NCBI RefSeq assembly: GCF_003143755.1
Contig: NZ_QFRI01000001.1
Location: 496,001 to 560,000, forward strand
Direction of reading: 5' to 3'
DNA length: 64,000 nt
Source of the DNA: Algibacter marinivivus
GTDB taxonomy: Bacteria; Bacteroidota; Bacteroidia; Flavobacteriales; Flavobacteriaceae
Shown: in pieces, positions 27,601 to 35,585 of the stretch
Layout: each line of letters opens with the position of its first letter
How positions within the stretch are numbered: position 1 is the stretch's first letter
Program-made: the position numbers and the translations under genes
The notes under the pieces: model-generated
What the model was told of the DNA's origin: nothing
The model's input: the letters and a program-made list of their open reading frames with translations, nothing else
Database searches by the model: none

Positions 27601-28719
27601 TGAAATCTCTTCAAATTCATCTTGACCTTCAACTAATAAATTTTTAAAATAGGCATTTTTCTCAGCACCAGAAAAGGAAAAAGAAAAGCCATTAACTACA
27701 AATAAATCATCATCTCCATCAAGATCAAAATCTGCAAATTTAGCATCCCAAGACCAGCCTACATCTTGTACATTTTTCTCTAAAGCTATATCAGTAAAAG
27801 TATTATCGCCATTATTTTCGAGCAAAATATTTTCGTTTATGTTTGTGACATAAAAATCAAAAAAGCCATCTCCATTATAATCTCCAATAGTAATACCCAT
27901 ATCATCTCCAGTATTAGCCAAACCATACGATTGAGCATCTTCAATAAATTGATTTCCAGATTGATTAATTAATAGTGGATTTGGGTTTTTTAAGTCATCT
28001 GAAATATACAGGTCCATCCATCCATCATTATTAAAGTCATAAGGGAAAGCTGAATATAGATTTTGTTTGCCTACTACTGGAAGTTTATCTGAAATATTAG
28101 TAAAAGTACCATCCTGATTATTCTCATAAAGTTTATCACTTTCGCAAGGTCCCCAAGTTGTAATGTGTAAATCTAAAAAGCCATCGTTATTATAATCAAA
28201 CCATGTTGAACTAGGATTAATACAGCCATTAAAGCCTTCAATTCCCGAGCTCATTGTAACATCCTGAAAATTTTGACCTCCGTCATTTAAGAATAACTGA
28301 ACTCTATTTGATGAGCTTACTAATATATCAGGAAAGCCATCATTATTATAATCTCCCCATGAAGCACCAAATTTATCTCCATTTAGAGCACCAGTTGGTA
28401 TGGTTTCTTGTTGACTTAGAGTTGCAATTAACCCTGTAGCTTGGGTAACATCTGTAAATGTTCCGTCATTATTATTTCTAAAGAGTTTACTATGTGATTT
28501 TTCAACTCCATCAATATCTACACTTTTTGCAACAACATATATATCTAAATCATTGTCGCCATCATAATCTGCAACAGATGCTCCATTGTTTTCCTCTAGT
28601 GCATTTAAGGCAGCAATACTTTCTACGCGTTTAAAAGATTGCGCAGTAATTATATTATTAAAAACAAGGAGAAGTAGTAAACTACTCAAAAAGCGTAGTA
28701 TATGCTGTTTACTTTTCAT
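24694..28719 (-). CDS. Secreted FG-GAP/ASPIC-vanadium haloperoxidase-like fusion
   Basis: 1341 residues. In order: signal peptide (about 1-26), seven FG-GAP/VCBS repeats (for example DYNNDGFPDILV, DYNGDGFFDFYV, DFDLDGDDDLFV) to about residue 410, an ASPIC/UnbV domain, a GCTDPLSCSFNPNAYVDDG calcium-type motif, a PKD-like stretch, then a PAP2/vanadium haloperoxidase-like domain with WDVKSYFILGGAMHDSA, GYVSGHSTYSRAAAEVL and RIWGGIHPPADDISGR, and a type IX sorting domain (YPNPIINKE...). The haloperoxidase class oxidises halides with peroxide. Substrate and metal use here are inferred. The beta-propeller may anchor or target the enzyme outside the cell. Confidence 0.88.
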   Translation of the reverse strand: MKSKQHILRFLSSLLLLLVFNNIITAQSFKRVESIAALNALEENNGASVADYDGDNDLDIYVVAKSVDIDGVEKSHSKLFRNNNDGTFTDVTQATGLIATLSQQETIPTGALNGDKFGASWGDYNNDGFPDILVSSSNRVQLFLNDGGQNFQDVTMSSGIEGFNGCINPSSTWFDYNNDGFLDLHITTWGPCESDKLYENNQDGTFTNISDKLPVVGKQNLYSAFPYDFNNDGWMDLYISDDLKNPNPLLINQSGNQFIEDAQSYGLANTGDDMGITIGDYNGDGFFDFYVTNINENILLENNGDNTFTDIALEKNVQDVGWSWDAKFADFDLDGDDDLFVVNGFSFSFSGAEKNAYFKNLLVEGQDEFEEISESINLKDLTISVSAVDFDFDNDGDIDLFVTNNDRPSYFYENKTLNFNETNSLNWFKVILQGTQSNRDAIGTQLTLTTANRTIKRHYSGIGFLGQSLTPVHFGLNDATDITELVIKWPSGLVETYQNLNSNRTIKAIEGQGYQVLNIQPSEKISGCTDPLSCSFNPNAYVDDGSCTYLEVKNISGNMASGFLKEETYSYPIPPSSTTQWSIVGGEILEGQGTDSVKVKWGVDAIGTISVIEITASCSSLTASLEVDLSIDDVELDKSIARIWNEALLDAIRNDFARPTVHARNLFHTSIALYDAWAIYDEIARPYLVGNTINNYNSELLDFSPLESKEESINKAISYAAYRLLNYRFSSSPGFKVSGEKFNLIMNQLGYDTNYTATDYETGNAAALGNYIAQEIINYGNTDGSREASNYDNAYYEPINNPMAPDFSGNEFIENPNRWQPLSLETFIDQSGNPIEGNVLDFLNPEWGNVLPFSLKNDDLTSYQRDGNDYLVYNDPLSPPYLDDSNTTASSEAYKWGFSLVSVWASHLDSSDGVLWDISPKSIGNIDFESLPDNFEDYPQFYKLLEGGDVGTGRTINPITNIAYDEQLVPRGDYARVLAEFWADGPDSETPPGHWFSLLNYVSDHPLSTKKFRGEGESLSPIEWDVKSYFILGGAMHDSAISAWSIKGWYDYIRPISAIRYMADKGQSSDPSASNFHPEGVKLFDGYIETVEENDPLVGFNSQNLGKIKVYSWKGHDYIGNVETDQAGVGWILAEDWWPYQRPSFVTPPFAGYVSGHSTYSRAAAEVLTLITGDEYFPGGMGEFVARKNEFLVFEEGPSTDIVLQWATYRDASDQCSLSRIWGGIHPPADDISGRKIGKKVGVDAFNFAVPYFFGKTSNSGDDLSSIVYPNPIINKELFITNTSAEDTFDIFDISGRLINFIDKSYNEYTKETRISLPMFLTSGIYILRTNNTSKALIIKD

Positions 28720-28786
28720 TAATTTTTTTTGATAAAGATACTAATTTGAGTGCTCCTTAAAAATGCACTTTACATATTCATTTTTT

Positions 28787-29470
28787 TTAGGGTGTAGAAT
28801 TAGAAACTTGTAGTAGTTTGCCGTTGTAATATTTATTCCCATTAAGTGAAAAATCAAAAATATATTCTGCCATTTCTAAAGCTGTTGTAGGTGCTTGATA
28901 CCCCGGAAAAGCTTCTTCTAACATTTCGGTTTGAACCGCTCCTAAAGCCAATACATTAAATGAAATCCCTGATTCTTTATACTCTTCAGCTAATAATTCT
29001 GTTAAAGTAATTACAGCTGCTTTACTAGAACTGTAAGCGGCAAGTCCTGGGAATTTCATACTGCCTTGAACACCGCCCATGGAGCTTATGGTTACAACAT
29101 GGCTTGTTTTATTCATAAATGGTAAAACAACCCTTGTTAATTCTGCTACACCGTAAACATTAGTTTTATAAACACGCTCAAATTCAGACATAGAAGTTTC
29201 AGCAAATGGTTTATTTAAAAGTGCACCAGCATTGTTTATCAAAATATCTACATGTTTCCAATTCTCATTGATAAAATCTTCAACTTTCTTATAAGCTTCA
29301 TTGTCATTCAAATCAAAAGAAAAGGATGTAACGTTCTTTAAATTTAAATTTTGAATCGGTTTTTCATTCCGCGAAAGCGCTAATACTTTATGTCCTGATT
29401 TAGCAAATAATTGTACCAACTCAAAACCAATACCTCTACTCGTTCCTGTAATTATGATGTGTTTACCCAT
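28787..29470 (-). CDS. Short-chain dehydrogenase/reductase
   Basis: 227 residues. The NAD(P) motif TGTSRGIG is at 8-15, NNAG at 79-82, Ser130, and the YSSSK motif with Tyr146 and Lys150. It is a classical SDR with an intact catalytic site; the substrate is unknown. It overlaps the M28 peptidase gene by 8 bp, so the two are co-translated. Confidence 0.93.
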   Translation of the reverse strand: MGKHIIITGTSRGIGFELVQLFAKSGHKVLALSRNEKPIQNLNLKNVTSFSFDLNDNEAYKKVEDFINENWKHVDILINNAGALLNKPFAETSMSEFERVYKTNVYGVAELTRVVLPFMNKTSHVVTISSMGGVQGSMKFPGLAAYSSSKAAVITLTELLAEEYKESGISFNVLALGAVQTEMLEEAFPGYQAPTTALEMAEYIFDFSLNGNKYYNGKLLQVSNSTP

Positions 29471-30485
29471 TATTCATTTTAATTTCCTTAGTAGGAGTAT
29501 TAATCATGCCTTCTAGCGCAGGAATCATTTTATTGATAAAGTTTGTCATGTGATTAAAATCCATTTTATCAGCCTCGTCATCTACGTGATGATAATATTC
29601 AAAATTAGTGAAATCAAAAGTAGAAATTGCATGTGCTGGCACTTTAAATTCCTTATAAAATGGATAATTATCTGATCTCATAAATAAGTTGAATTCTTTA
29701 GCTTTAGGAAAGAAACCAATCATTTCATCACCTCCATAGGCATTAAGTTTTTTAGCTAAATTAGACTTTCCATACCCAGACATATAAGCCATAATTTCGT
29801 TTTCAGCTCTTGGAACTCCAATCATTTCAAAATTAATCATGGTATAAAGGTCTAGATTTTGTTTTTTAAGGCGTTCTGCTAAATGCCCTGAACCTTTTAA
29901 ACCCATTTCTTCTGCTGAGTACAATGTAAATAATATACTTCTTTTATTACTTTTAGTTTTAGAGAAGTGTTTTGCCCATTCTAAAACAGCCACAGTTCCA
30001 GAAGCATCATCATTGGCGCCATTTGCAATTTTATCTCCATTCACCTCTTTTGCTGTTCCTATATGATCATAGTGTGCACCAAGAATAACAAATTCGTCTT
30101 TCAACTTTGGATCATTCCCTTCAATATAGCCAACTACGTTATAGCCAACAATTTTCTTTACATTAAAACTGTCTCTATAAGTTTCAAAATAGGGTTTTAT
30201 ATTATTTTCTTTAAAAAGCTTCTCAATATAAACAGCTGCTTTTTCTATGCCTTCAGTTCCTGTATTTCTGCCTTCTAATTCATCTGAAGCTAAATACTCT
30301 AAACTTGTTTTTACATCTTTAAGATTGACATGTTTTTTTATTTCAATTGCTTTATTTTCAGCGATTTTTGTTTGTACTTCAGAAGTATTTTGAACTACTG
30401 TTTCAGGATTGGTTTCAATAATTTGCTTTTGTCCGCCACAGCTTAAAATGAAAACTAAAACGAGTAAACTGAATATTCTTTTCAT
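29463..30485 (-). CDS. M28 family zinc aminopeptidase, lipoprotein
   Basis: 340 residues. A lipobox (FILSCGG, Cys16) marks it as a lipoprotein, probably in the periplasm or outer membrane. M28 zinc ligands lie in LGAHYDHIG, GANDDASGTVAVLEW, YSAEEMGLKGS, NFEMIG and YYHHVDDEAD. It removes N-terminal amino acids from peptides. It overlaps the SDR gene. A strong terminator-like hairpin lies 31 bp upstream, marking the edge of the neighbouring two-component cassette. Confidence 0.92.
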   Translation of the reverse strand: MKRIFSLLVLVFILSCGGQKQIIETNPETVVQNTSEVQTKIAENKAIEIKKHVNLKDVKTSLEYLASDELEGRNTGTEGIEKAAVYIEKLFKENNIKPYFETYRDSFNVKKIVGYNVVGYIEGNDPKLKDEFVILGAHYDHIGTAKEVNGDKIANGANDDASGTVAVLEWAKHFSKTKSNKRSILFTLYSAEEMGLKGSGHLAERLKKQNLDLYTMINFEMIGVPRAENEIMAYMSGYGKSNLAKKLNAYGGDEMIGFFPKAKEFNLFMRSDNYPFYKEFKVPAHAISTFDFTNFEYYHHVDDEADKMDFNHMTNFINKMIPALEGMINTPTKEIKMNNG

Positions 30486-30515
30486 AAGTTTTAAATATTA
30501 ATTTTTAAAGATAAA

Positions 30516-30549
30516 AAAAACCTGCTTCAATTAATTGAAACAGGTTTTT
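30516..30549 (-). terminator. Terminator of the ELWxxDGT-1 operon
   Basis: A long near-perfect hairpin: AAAAACCTG pairs with CAGGTTTTT around a TTCAATTAATTGAA palindrome, with one mismatch. T runs on both strands make it bidirectional. Nearly the same hairpin stands at 39905-39940, at the other side of the two-cassette block. Confidence 0.85.
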
Positions 30550-30573
30550 AAATTTGAGGACTTAACTACCAAC

Positions 30574-30666
30574 CTAACTTAAAGCCAAAAAGATTAAACT
30601 GATTATAATTCCATAGAAAAAAAGAAAAAATAGTTCTAGCTTATATTTTTTAAATTTTGAAACCAT
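30574..30666 (-). CDS. 30-residue membrane micropeptide (paralogue of 35502-35585)
   Basis: A 30-codon ORF starting 2 bp after the stop of the cadherin-like lipoprotein gene. It has a charged N terminus followed by one hydrophobic helix. It aligns without gaps from the start Met with the 27-residue ORF at 35502-35585, sharing KYKLELF and FY at the same positions. Within that KYKLELF block four of seven codons differ and all four differences are synonymous, which indicates selection on protein. Both genes end an ELWxxDGT operon. No known family was recognised. Probably a single-span inner-membrane peptide. Confidence 0.7.
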   Translation of the reverse strand: MVSKFKKYKLELFFLFFYGIIISLIFLALS

Positions 30667-30668
30667 AA

Positions 30669-31052
30669 TCAGCCATTTTCATTAACATCTAAAATATTGA
30701 TAACTAATCTTGATTGCGTTTCTGATACACCATCTGAAACTTCAATGATAACTATGATAGATGTATTTTGCTCATAGTCAAAAGCACTTGCGTTAGCAAT
30801 GTAAATCTCTCCATTTGTTGAGTTTATAGTTACGCTATTTGCTGGTGTTTGTGATACTATTGAATAAGTTAATACATCTTCATCTCTATCTGTTGCTATA
30901 ATTGTAGTTAATAAATCTGATGTTGGATTTTCATCCATATTCATGGTTTGATTCTCAACTTCTGGTGCATTATTTTTTGGACTATCATCATTACTACAGC
31001 CTACTAGTGTTACTATTATAATTAATAGTATTAAGTTTTTAATTGTGTTCAT
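30669..31052 (-). CDS. Small cadherin-domain lipoprotein
   Basis: 127 residues. The lipobox is LVGCSND. One cadherin-like domain follows (MDENPTSDLL at the start, DRDEDVLTYSI, GEIYIANASAFDYEQ, DVNENG at the end). The acidic sites suggest calcium binding. It lies between ELWxxDGT protein 1 (29 bp upstream) and the micropeptide (2 bp downstream), so it is in the same operon. The second cassette has no counterpart. Confidence 0.85.
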   Translation of the reverse strand: MNTIKNLILLIIIVTLVGCSNDDSPKNNAPEVENQTMNMDENPTSDLLTTIIATDRDEDVLTYSIVSQTPANSVTINSTNGEIYIANASAFDYEQNTSIIVIIEVSDGVSETQSRLVINILDVNENG

Positions 31053-31081
31053 AATTTTAAGATTTGGGGTTATTATTTATT

Positions 31082-32716
31082 TTATTCTTTAATGAGTTTT
31101 TTGGTGACAGTTCCTTTATCGGTTTTAATTCTAACAAAATAAACTCCAGAAACTAAGGTTTGGATATTATAACTATTAATATTCTTTTTGAAGAGCTTTA
31201 ATTGCTTTCCTGAAATATCTAGAACTTCAACAGTTTCAATATTAGATTCTGTGTCAATTGAAAAACTATTTAATGTTGGATTTGGATAAAGTGAAATTGT
31301 ATTTCCTAAGTCTATTTCTCTCACAGATAATAATGGATCTTTATACCTCCATAATTCATTACCTGCAGAACCATTATCTGCTGAAAAGAATAATAAATTA
31401 TTAGCTACAATTAAATCTGTAGGGTTACTATTTCCTGATGGGTTTATATTACTAACCATAGTAGTTCCCGCATTTGTTCCATCAGTAACCCAAAGTTCTA
31501 CACCATTAGTTCCATCTGTCGCAGAAAAATAAACTTTACCATTATACTCGGCAAAATCTGTAGGGTTACTATCTGGTGAAGAAGGAGATGTATTAATGTT
31601 CTTTACCAAATTTGTGGTAGCAGGAAACCCAGTAGTGGACCACAACTCAATTCCACTAATATTATCATCAGCTGAAAAATACAATCTTCCTGAGGAGGCA
31701 TAAAGGTTTGAAGGGTTACTGCTACTACTTCCTGAAGCTATATTCTTCATATTAGTAAACGTTGTTCCACCCAATTTAAAGATTTCTGTTCCCAAAGATG
31801 GATGGGTTGCCGTGAAATAAAGTGCATTATTAAAAACAGTTAAGTTTTCTGGATTGTCCAAATCTTCAGCAACTGCATTTACATTTGCCATACGTTGAGT
31901 TCCAGCCAATGTCCCATCAGAAACCCAAAGTTCCCTACCATTCACACCATCATCTGCAGTAAAATATAAATTGCTGTTAAGAACAATTAAATCCATTGGA
32001 TTAGAACTAGCACCACCGGAATTAATATTAATCAACATATTTGTTCCAGCATTTGTCCCATTGGTAACCCACAACTCCCTTCCATTTGTTCCGTCATCTG
32101 TTGCAGCGAAATATAGCAGATTATTAAAAACAGTATATGAATCTGGCGACGAGCTGTTTCCTAAAGGGTTTATATCCTTTATCATTATTTGGTCTCCTCC
32201 ACCAGTCCAAGCATTCCCATTAAATCCGAGAATTTCCTCTCCATAAAATGGCGTAGATTGATTAAAAGCTGAAGGTCTTGCACTAAACACTAACAAATTC
32301 CCGAAAGTCGTAAGTAATCTTGGTGATGCTGAACCCGTACCACTTCTTATTGCTGGATAAGAGGAAATGGTTGTACCATTAGTAGAAAAAATATTGAACT
32401 TATTTTGTACACCAGCAGCTGAAAAATAAAGTTGAGAGTTAAATTCATGAAATCCATTTGGACTTGAATCGAGACCCCCAGATCTTACGTCGCTTAAAAG
32501 AATAGTTCCGGTACTCGTGCCGTCAGATTCCCAAAGTTCCATTCCATCTGCACCGTTATCGGCGGCAAATATGAGCTTCCCACCAAAAGCAATTCTATTT
32601 TTAGCATACGAAGGCATGCTACTTGGGAAACCCAAATTTATATCCTTAACTAAACTCTGCGCTTGAATAAAAGTATATGTCAATAATGACATAAAAAGTA
32701 ATGTTCTTTTCATCAT
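31082..32716 (-). CDS. Type IX-secreted ELWxxDGT-repeat protein 1
   Basis: 544 residues. A signal peptide (cut near TFIQA-Q) precedes a beta-propeller-like array of about nine repeats near 45 residues each, carrying ELWESDGT, ELWVTNGT, ELWVSDGT, ELWVTDGT and degenerate forms. The C terminus (SLYPNPTLNSF... ending VTKKLIKE) is a type IX type A sorting domain, so the protein should be exported and attached to the surface. Its promoter carries the CTACCC-n4-GGGTAG operator. It is a paralogue of the protein encoded at 35582-37165. Ligand unknown. Confidence 0.88.
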   Translation of the reverse strand: MMKRTLLFMSLLTYTFIQAQSLVKDINLGFPSSMPSYAKNRIAFGGKLIFAADNGADGMELWESDGTSTGTILLSDVRSGGLDSSPNGFHEFNSQLYFSAAGVQNKFNIFSTNGTTISSYPAIRSGTGSASPRLLTTFGNLLVFSARPSAFNQSTPFYGEEILGFNGNAWTGGGDQIMIKDINPLGNSSSPDSYTVFNNLLYFAATDDGTNGRELWVTNGTNAGTNMLININSGGASSNPMDLIVLNSNLYFTADDGVNGRELWVSDGTLAGTQRMANVNAVAEDLDNPENLTVFNNALYFTATHPSLGTEIFKLGGTTFTNMKNIASGSSSSNPSNLYASSGRLYFSADDNISGIELWSTTGFPATTNLVKNINTSPSSPDSNPTDFAEYNGKVYFSATDGTNGVELWVTDGTNAGTTMVSNINPSGNSNPTDLIVANNLLFFSADNGSAGNELWRYKDPLLSVREIDLGNTISLYPNPTLNSFSIDTESNIETVEVLDISGKQLKLFKKNINSYNIQTLVSGVYFVRIKTDKGTVTKKLIKE

Positions 32717-32739
32717 AAATAGGTTTTAAAAGTTTAATG

Positions 32740-32785
32740 TAAAAGTAAATTGGAGAGTAAAAGCATGTACTACCCAATTGGGTAG
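32740..32785 (-). promoter_or_regulatory. Operator/promoter of ELWxxDGT operon 1
   Basis: A perfect 16 bp palindrome CTACCCAATTGGGTAG (32770-32785) lies 22 bp upstream of TACTTTTA (minus strand, 32740-32747), which fits the -7 box position. The ATG is 23 bp further. The half-sites TACCC/GGGTA fit the TACyy/rrGTA form bound by NarL-type response regulators. Its place, overlapping the -33 region, suggests activation by the adjacent regulator. Confidence 0.72.
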
Positions 32786-32811
32786 AAGTAAAAAAAGTAT
32801 TTTTTAATGTG

Positions 32812-33435
32812 CTACAGCAAGTTTTCTTTATTTGCTTTCTGAACAGCTTCGATATTAGAGTTTACCTGAAGTTTAATATAAATGTTCTTTAAGTGAAATT
32901 TGATGGTATTTCTACTGATAAACAGTTGTTCAGCAATACTATCGTAAGTATTTCCCCGAGATAGCAGAGATAATACTTCTTTTTCTCTAGGAGATAATTC
33001 TATTTTACTAGGTTTTATTTGAAAAGAGCTTACCACCATTTTAGCAATTTTAATGCTCATTGGTGCTCCACCAGCTACACATTCGTTAAGTGCATCTTGA
33101 AGTTCTTTGGGACTTATGCTCTTTGTTAAATACCCTGATGCCCCAGCACATAATGCTTCAAAAACGATTCCAGAATTTTCAAAAACTGTAACCATTATTA
33201 TATTAGCCTTTGGCGAAGCTTTTTTAATACGTTTTGTACCCTCTACACCATTCATTCCAAGTAATTCAATATCCATCAAAAAGATATTAGCATTATCGTA
33301 TTTCAATCGCTCAATAGCTTCTTCACAATTATCATAACAGTTAATGAGTTCAAAATTATCAGTAGCTTTTATTACTTCCGCAAACCCATCTCTTAAAGGA
33401 ATATTATCTTCAATTATTACTACCCTATGCTTCAT
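32812..33435 (-). CDS. NarL/LuxR-type response regulator 1
   Basis: 207 residues. The receiver domain (1-120) has Glu9-Asp10, the phospho-acceptor Asp55 (FLMDIELLG) and Lys105 (LTKS). The LuxR HTH at 145-207 contains LSPREKEVLSLLSRG and ISRNTIKFHLKNIY. It overlaps the kinase gene by 11 bp, as expected for a cognate pair. It should bind the palindromes at 32770 and 35460. It shares about the whole length with regulator 2 at 37248. Confidence 0.95.
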   Translation of the reverse strand: MKHRVVIIEDNIPLRDGFAEVIKATDNFELINCYDNCEEAIERLKYDNANIFLMDIELLGMNGVEGTKRIKKASPKANIIMVTVFENSGIVFEALCAGASGYLTKSISPKELQDALNECVAGGAPMSIKIAKMVVSSFQIKPSKIELSPREKEVLSLLSRGNTYDSIAEQLFISRNTIKFHLKNIYIKLQVNSNIEAVQKANKENLL

Positions 33436-35413
33436 CTTTTAATTTACCTATAAAAATTATGGTAGTCCCTTTTCCAATACTTGAATCAACATAAAGTTTA
33501 CAATCAATTTTATTTGCTCTATCTTTCATATGAGATAACCCATTTAATGATTCCAAATCACTTTCTAAAACACCCACACCATCATCTTCACAAACAATTC
33601 TAAGTTCCATATTTTTATAATTAAACGAAAGTGTTACCACACTACTATTAGAATGCTTTAAGGCATTCGTAAGCGCTTCCTTAAAAATAAAAATCAACTG
33701 TTTACTCCAATGGTAAGGCAACTTTATATTATCAGAAATATTTTTGTTTACGATAAACTTAACTTCAGTTTTATTAAACATGTCTCCTCCAAAATCAGAC
33801 AAATAAGTAGCAACCTCTTCTAAGTAATTACTATTAGATTTCAAAGAAAATATAAAATCTCTAGTTCCTTTATAAAGTCCATTAGCATCTTCACTAATTT
33901 GTTGAATCTTTGATTTTACTTGTGGATTTTTTATAGAAATTTCTCCACTTATTAAATTTGATAGTAGAGATATTCTTGCTAGTTTATTTCCAAGGTCATC
34001 ATGAAAATCTTTGGCTATCTCATCTCTAACATCTGATAGTTCTTTTTCTAGTTTTAGTCGTTTTTCAATTGACAGTTTTAATTCTTGGTTCTTTCTTTGT
34101 GTTTTCTTTAATTGTATTCTTGTTCCAACAAATAAAATACATACAATTACTAATAATGCTATTATTAGCAATACTATTAGTCTTTTAATTTGAGCTTGCT
34201 TATTTTGAATTTCTAAAGTATTAATTGTTTTTTGCTGATTTAGACTTCTAATTTCGGCATCCTTCAATTCAGTTTCATATTTAGTTTCAAGCTCTTTAAT
34301 TGACTTTATTCGCTCCAAATCATTTAATTCTCTAACAAATTGTTCTTTTTCTTCTAATGCTATTAATGCTAAATTAGAATTATTAAAGTGCTTATAAACT
34401 TCATGTTTAAAATTTGAAATTTCTATAGCAAAATACGGATCAGACTTAATTTTTAATAGATTTAACGAATCTATAAATGCTATGGCTTCACTCCTTTTAT
34501 TTAATACCTTATTTACTCGCCCTAAAAGACAATAGGCATTTAAGATTAAAGGCTCTGTAATTAACTCTCTATTTTTTAATATTGAATTAGAGTAAGTAAT
34601 AGCCTTTCTATAATCTCCATTTAAAAAACTGTGTTCACCTAAAACACAAAAACTAACTGGCTTTGTATAATCAAAGTTATTTTCTTCGGCAATTATTAAT
34701 GCTTTTTCAGCATATCTCTTTGCTAAATCAGCTTCTTTAGCATATTTGTTTTTTTTTGATGCCTCCATATACTGCTCTGCAGCATAATTATATATAAGCG
34801 TTTCTAACAAATCATCTTGTATATCATTTTTTTCTATAACATCAACCGCTTTAGAAATATATTCTAATTGCTTTTCGTATTCTCGTTGTGCAGTATAAAC
34901 CAAAGAAATACCGTAATAAGCATTTGCTTCTGATTTATAACTCTGCGTTTTATGTGAAGCCTTAGCTGCACTAAGGAAATGCTTAATTGCTTCGAAAAAG
35001 TTGTCTTGATTTTGATATAAAGTACCTAGTTTATTATGAAAATCCGTTTTTTTGACAATATCATTTATATGAGATGCTTTTTTAAGTCCCCTTTTGAAAT
35101 AAGTTTCTGCTTCTTTGAAGTTTTGCTCAACTAAATGCCCTACGCCATTATATTTTAATGCTTCTATTTCTAAAGGAATATGTCTTATGGTCTGTGACAG
35201 CTTTAACGCCTTTCTTCCATAAAGAATAAGTGAATCTCCTTTCCCTGTAGTTTGATAATAATACTTAGCTAAATCTAAATAAGCATTTACCAGTAATGAA
35301 TCATTAGACACTTCAATTTTCTTGCGTAGTTCAGACTCTAAGCTTTGAGAAAAAGTGAAATTTATTGCTAAAAGAAATAAGCAATGTCTAAAAAAACTAT
35401 GTAAATACACCAT
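33425..35413 (-). CDS. TPR sensor histidine kinase 1
   Basis: 662 residues from the ATG at 35413. The longer start at 35467 would begin inside the operator palindrome and upstream of the -7 box, so it is rejected. In order: signal peptide, TPR repeats (to about residue 330), coiled coil, one membrane span (about 410-430), and a HisKA_3-type transmitter with phospho-acceptor His471 in FHDDLGNKLARI and HATPase motifs KEALTNALKHS and CEDDGVGV. TPRs lie outside the cytoplasm and probably sense a peptide or protein signal. It is transcribed with its response regulator. Confidence 0.92.
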   Translation of the reverse strand: MVYLHSFFRHCLFLLAINFTFSQSLESELRKKIEVSNDSLLVNAYLDLAKYYYQTTGKGDSLILYGRKALKLSQTIRHIPLEIEALKYNGVGHLVEQNFKEAETYFKRGLKKASHINDIVKKTDFHNKLGTLYQNQDNFFEAIKHFLSAAKASHKTQSYKSEANAYYGISLVYTAQREYEKQLEYISKAVDVIEKNDIQDDLLETLIYNYAAEQYMEASKKNKYAKEADLAKRYAEKALIIAEENNFDYTKPVSFCVLGEHSFLNGDYRKAITYSNSILKNRELITEPLILNAYCLLGRVNKVLNKRSEAIAFIDSLNLLKIKSDPYFAIEISNFKHEVYKHFNNSNLALIALEEKEQFVRELNDLERIKSIKELETKYETELKDAEIRSLNQQKTINTLEIQNKQAQIKRLIVLLIIALLVIVCILFVGTRIQLKKTQRKNQELKLSIEKRLKLEKELSDVRDEIAKDFHDDLGNKLARISLLSNLISGEISIKNPQVKSKIQQISEDANGLYKGTRDFIFSLKSNSNYLEEVATYLSDFGGDMFNKTEVKFIVNKNISDNIKLPYHWSKQLIFIFKEALTNALKHSNSSVVTLSFNYKNMELRIVCEDDGVGVLESDLESLNGLSHMKDRANKIDCKLYVDSSIGKGTTIIFIGKLKDEA

Positions 35414-35428
35414 TAGATTATTAAAACT

Positions 35429-35479
35429 TAAAAGTACAAAAACCTTTAAAAGCGAAAACCTACCCAATTGGGTAGGTTT
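35429..35479 (-). promoter_or_regulatory. Operator/promoter of kinase-regulator operon 1
   Basis: A perfect 24 bp palindrome (35456-35479) contains the same CTACCCAATTGGGTAG core (35460-35475) as the ELWxxDGT-1 promoter. After 23 bp comes TACTTTTA (35429-35436), and the kinase ATG is 15 bp further. The core-to-box distance is the same as in the other three promoters within 1 bp, which supports autoregulation by a NarL-type protein. Confidence 0.75.
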
Positions 35480-35501
35480 AAAAAATCAATTCACAGTTTT
35501 C

Positions 35502-35585
35502 TTATGCTAAAAAGTAAAACAAAAGCATACTATAAAAAAGTGCTAAGAATAATTCTAGTTTGTATTTTTCAAAATAAGTCATCAT
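35502..35585 (-). CDS. 27-residue membrane micropeptide (paralogue of 30574-30666)
   Basis: A 27-codon ORF whose first ATG overlaps the stop codon of ELWxxDGT protein 2 (ATGA), so translation is coupled. It begins MMTYFEKYKLELF and ends in one hydrophobic helix. Aligned with the 30-residue peptide from the other cassette, residues 5, 7-13 and 17-18 are identical, and the shared KYKLELF codons differ only synonymously. The first ATG is preferred because it keeps this alignment gap-free. Function unknown. Confidence 0.7.
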   Translation of the reverse strand: MMTYFEKYKLELFLALFYSMLLFYFLA

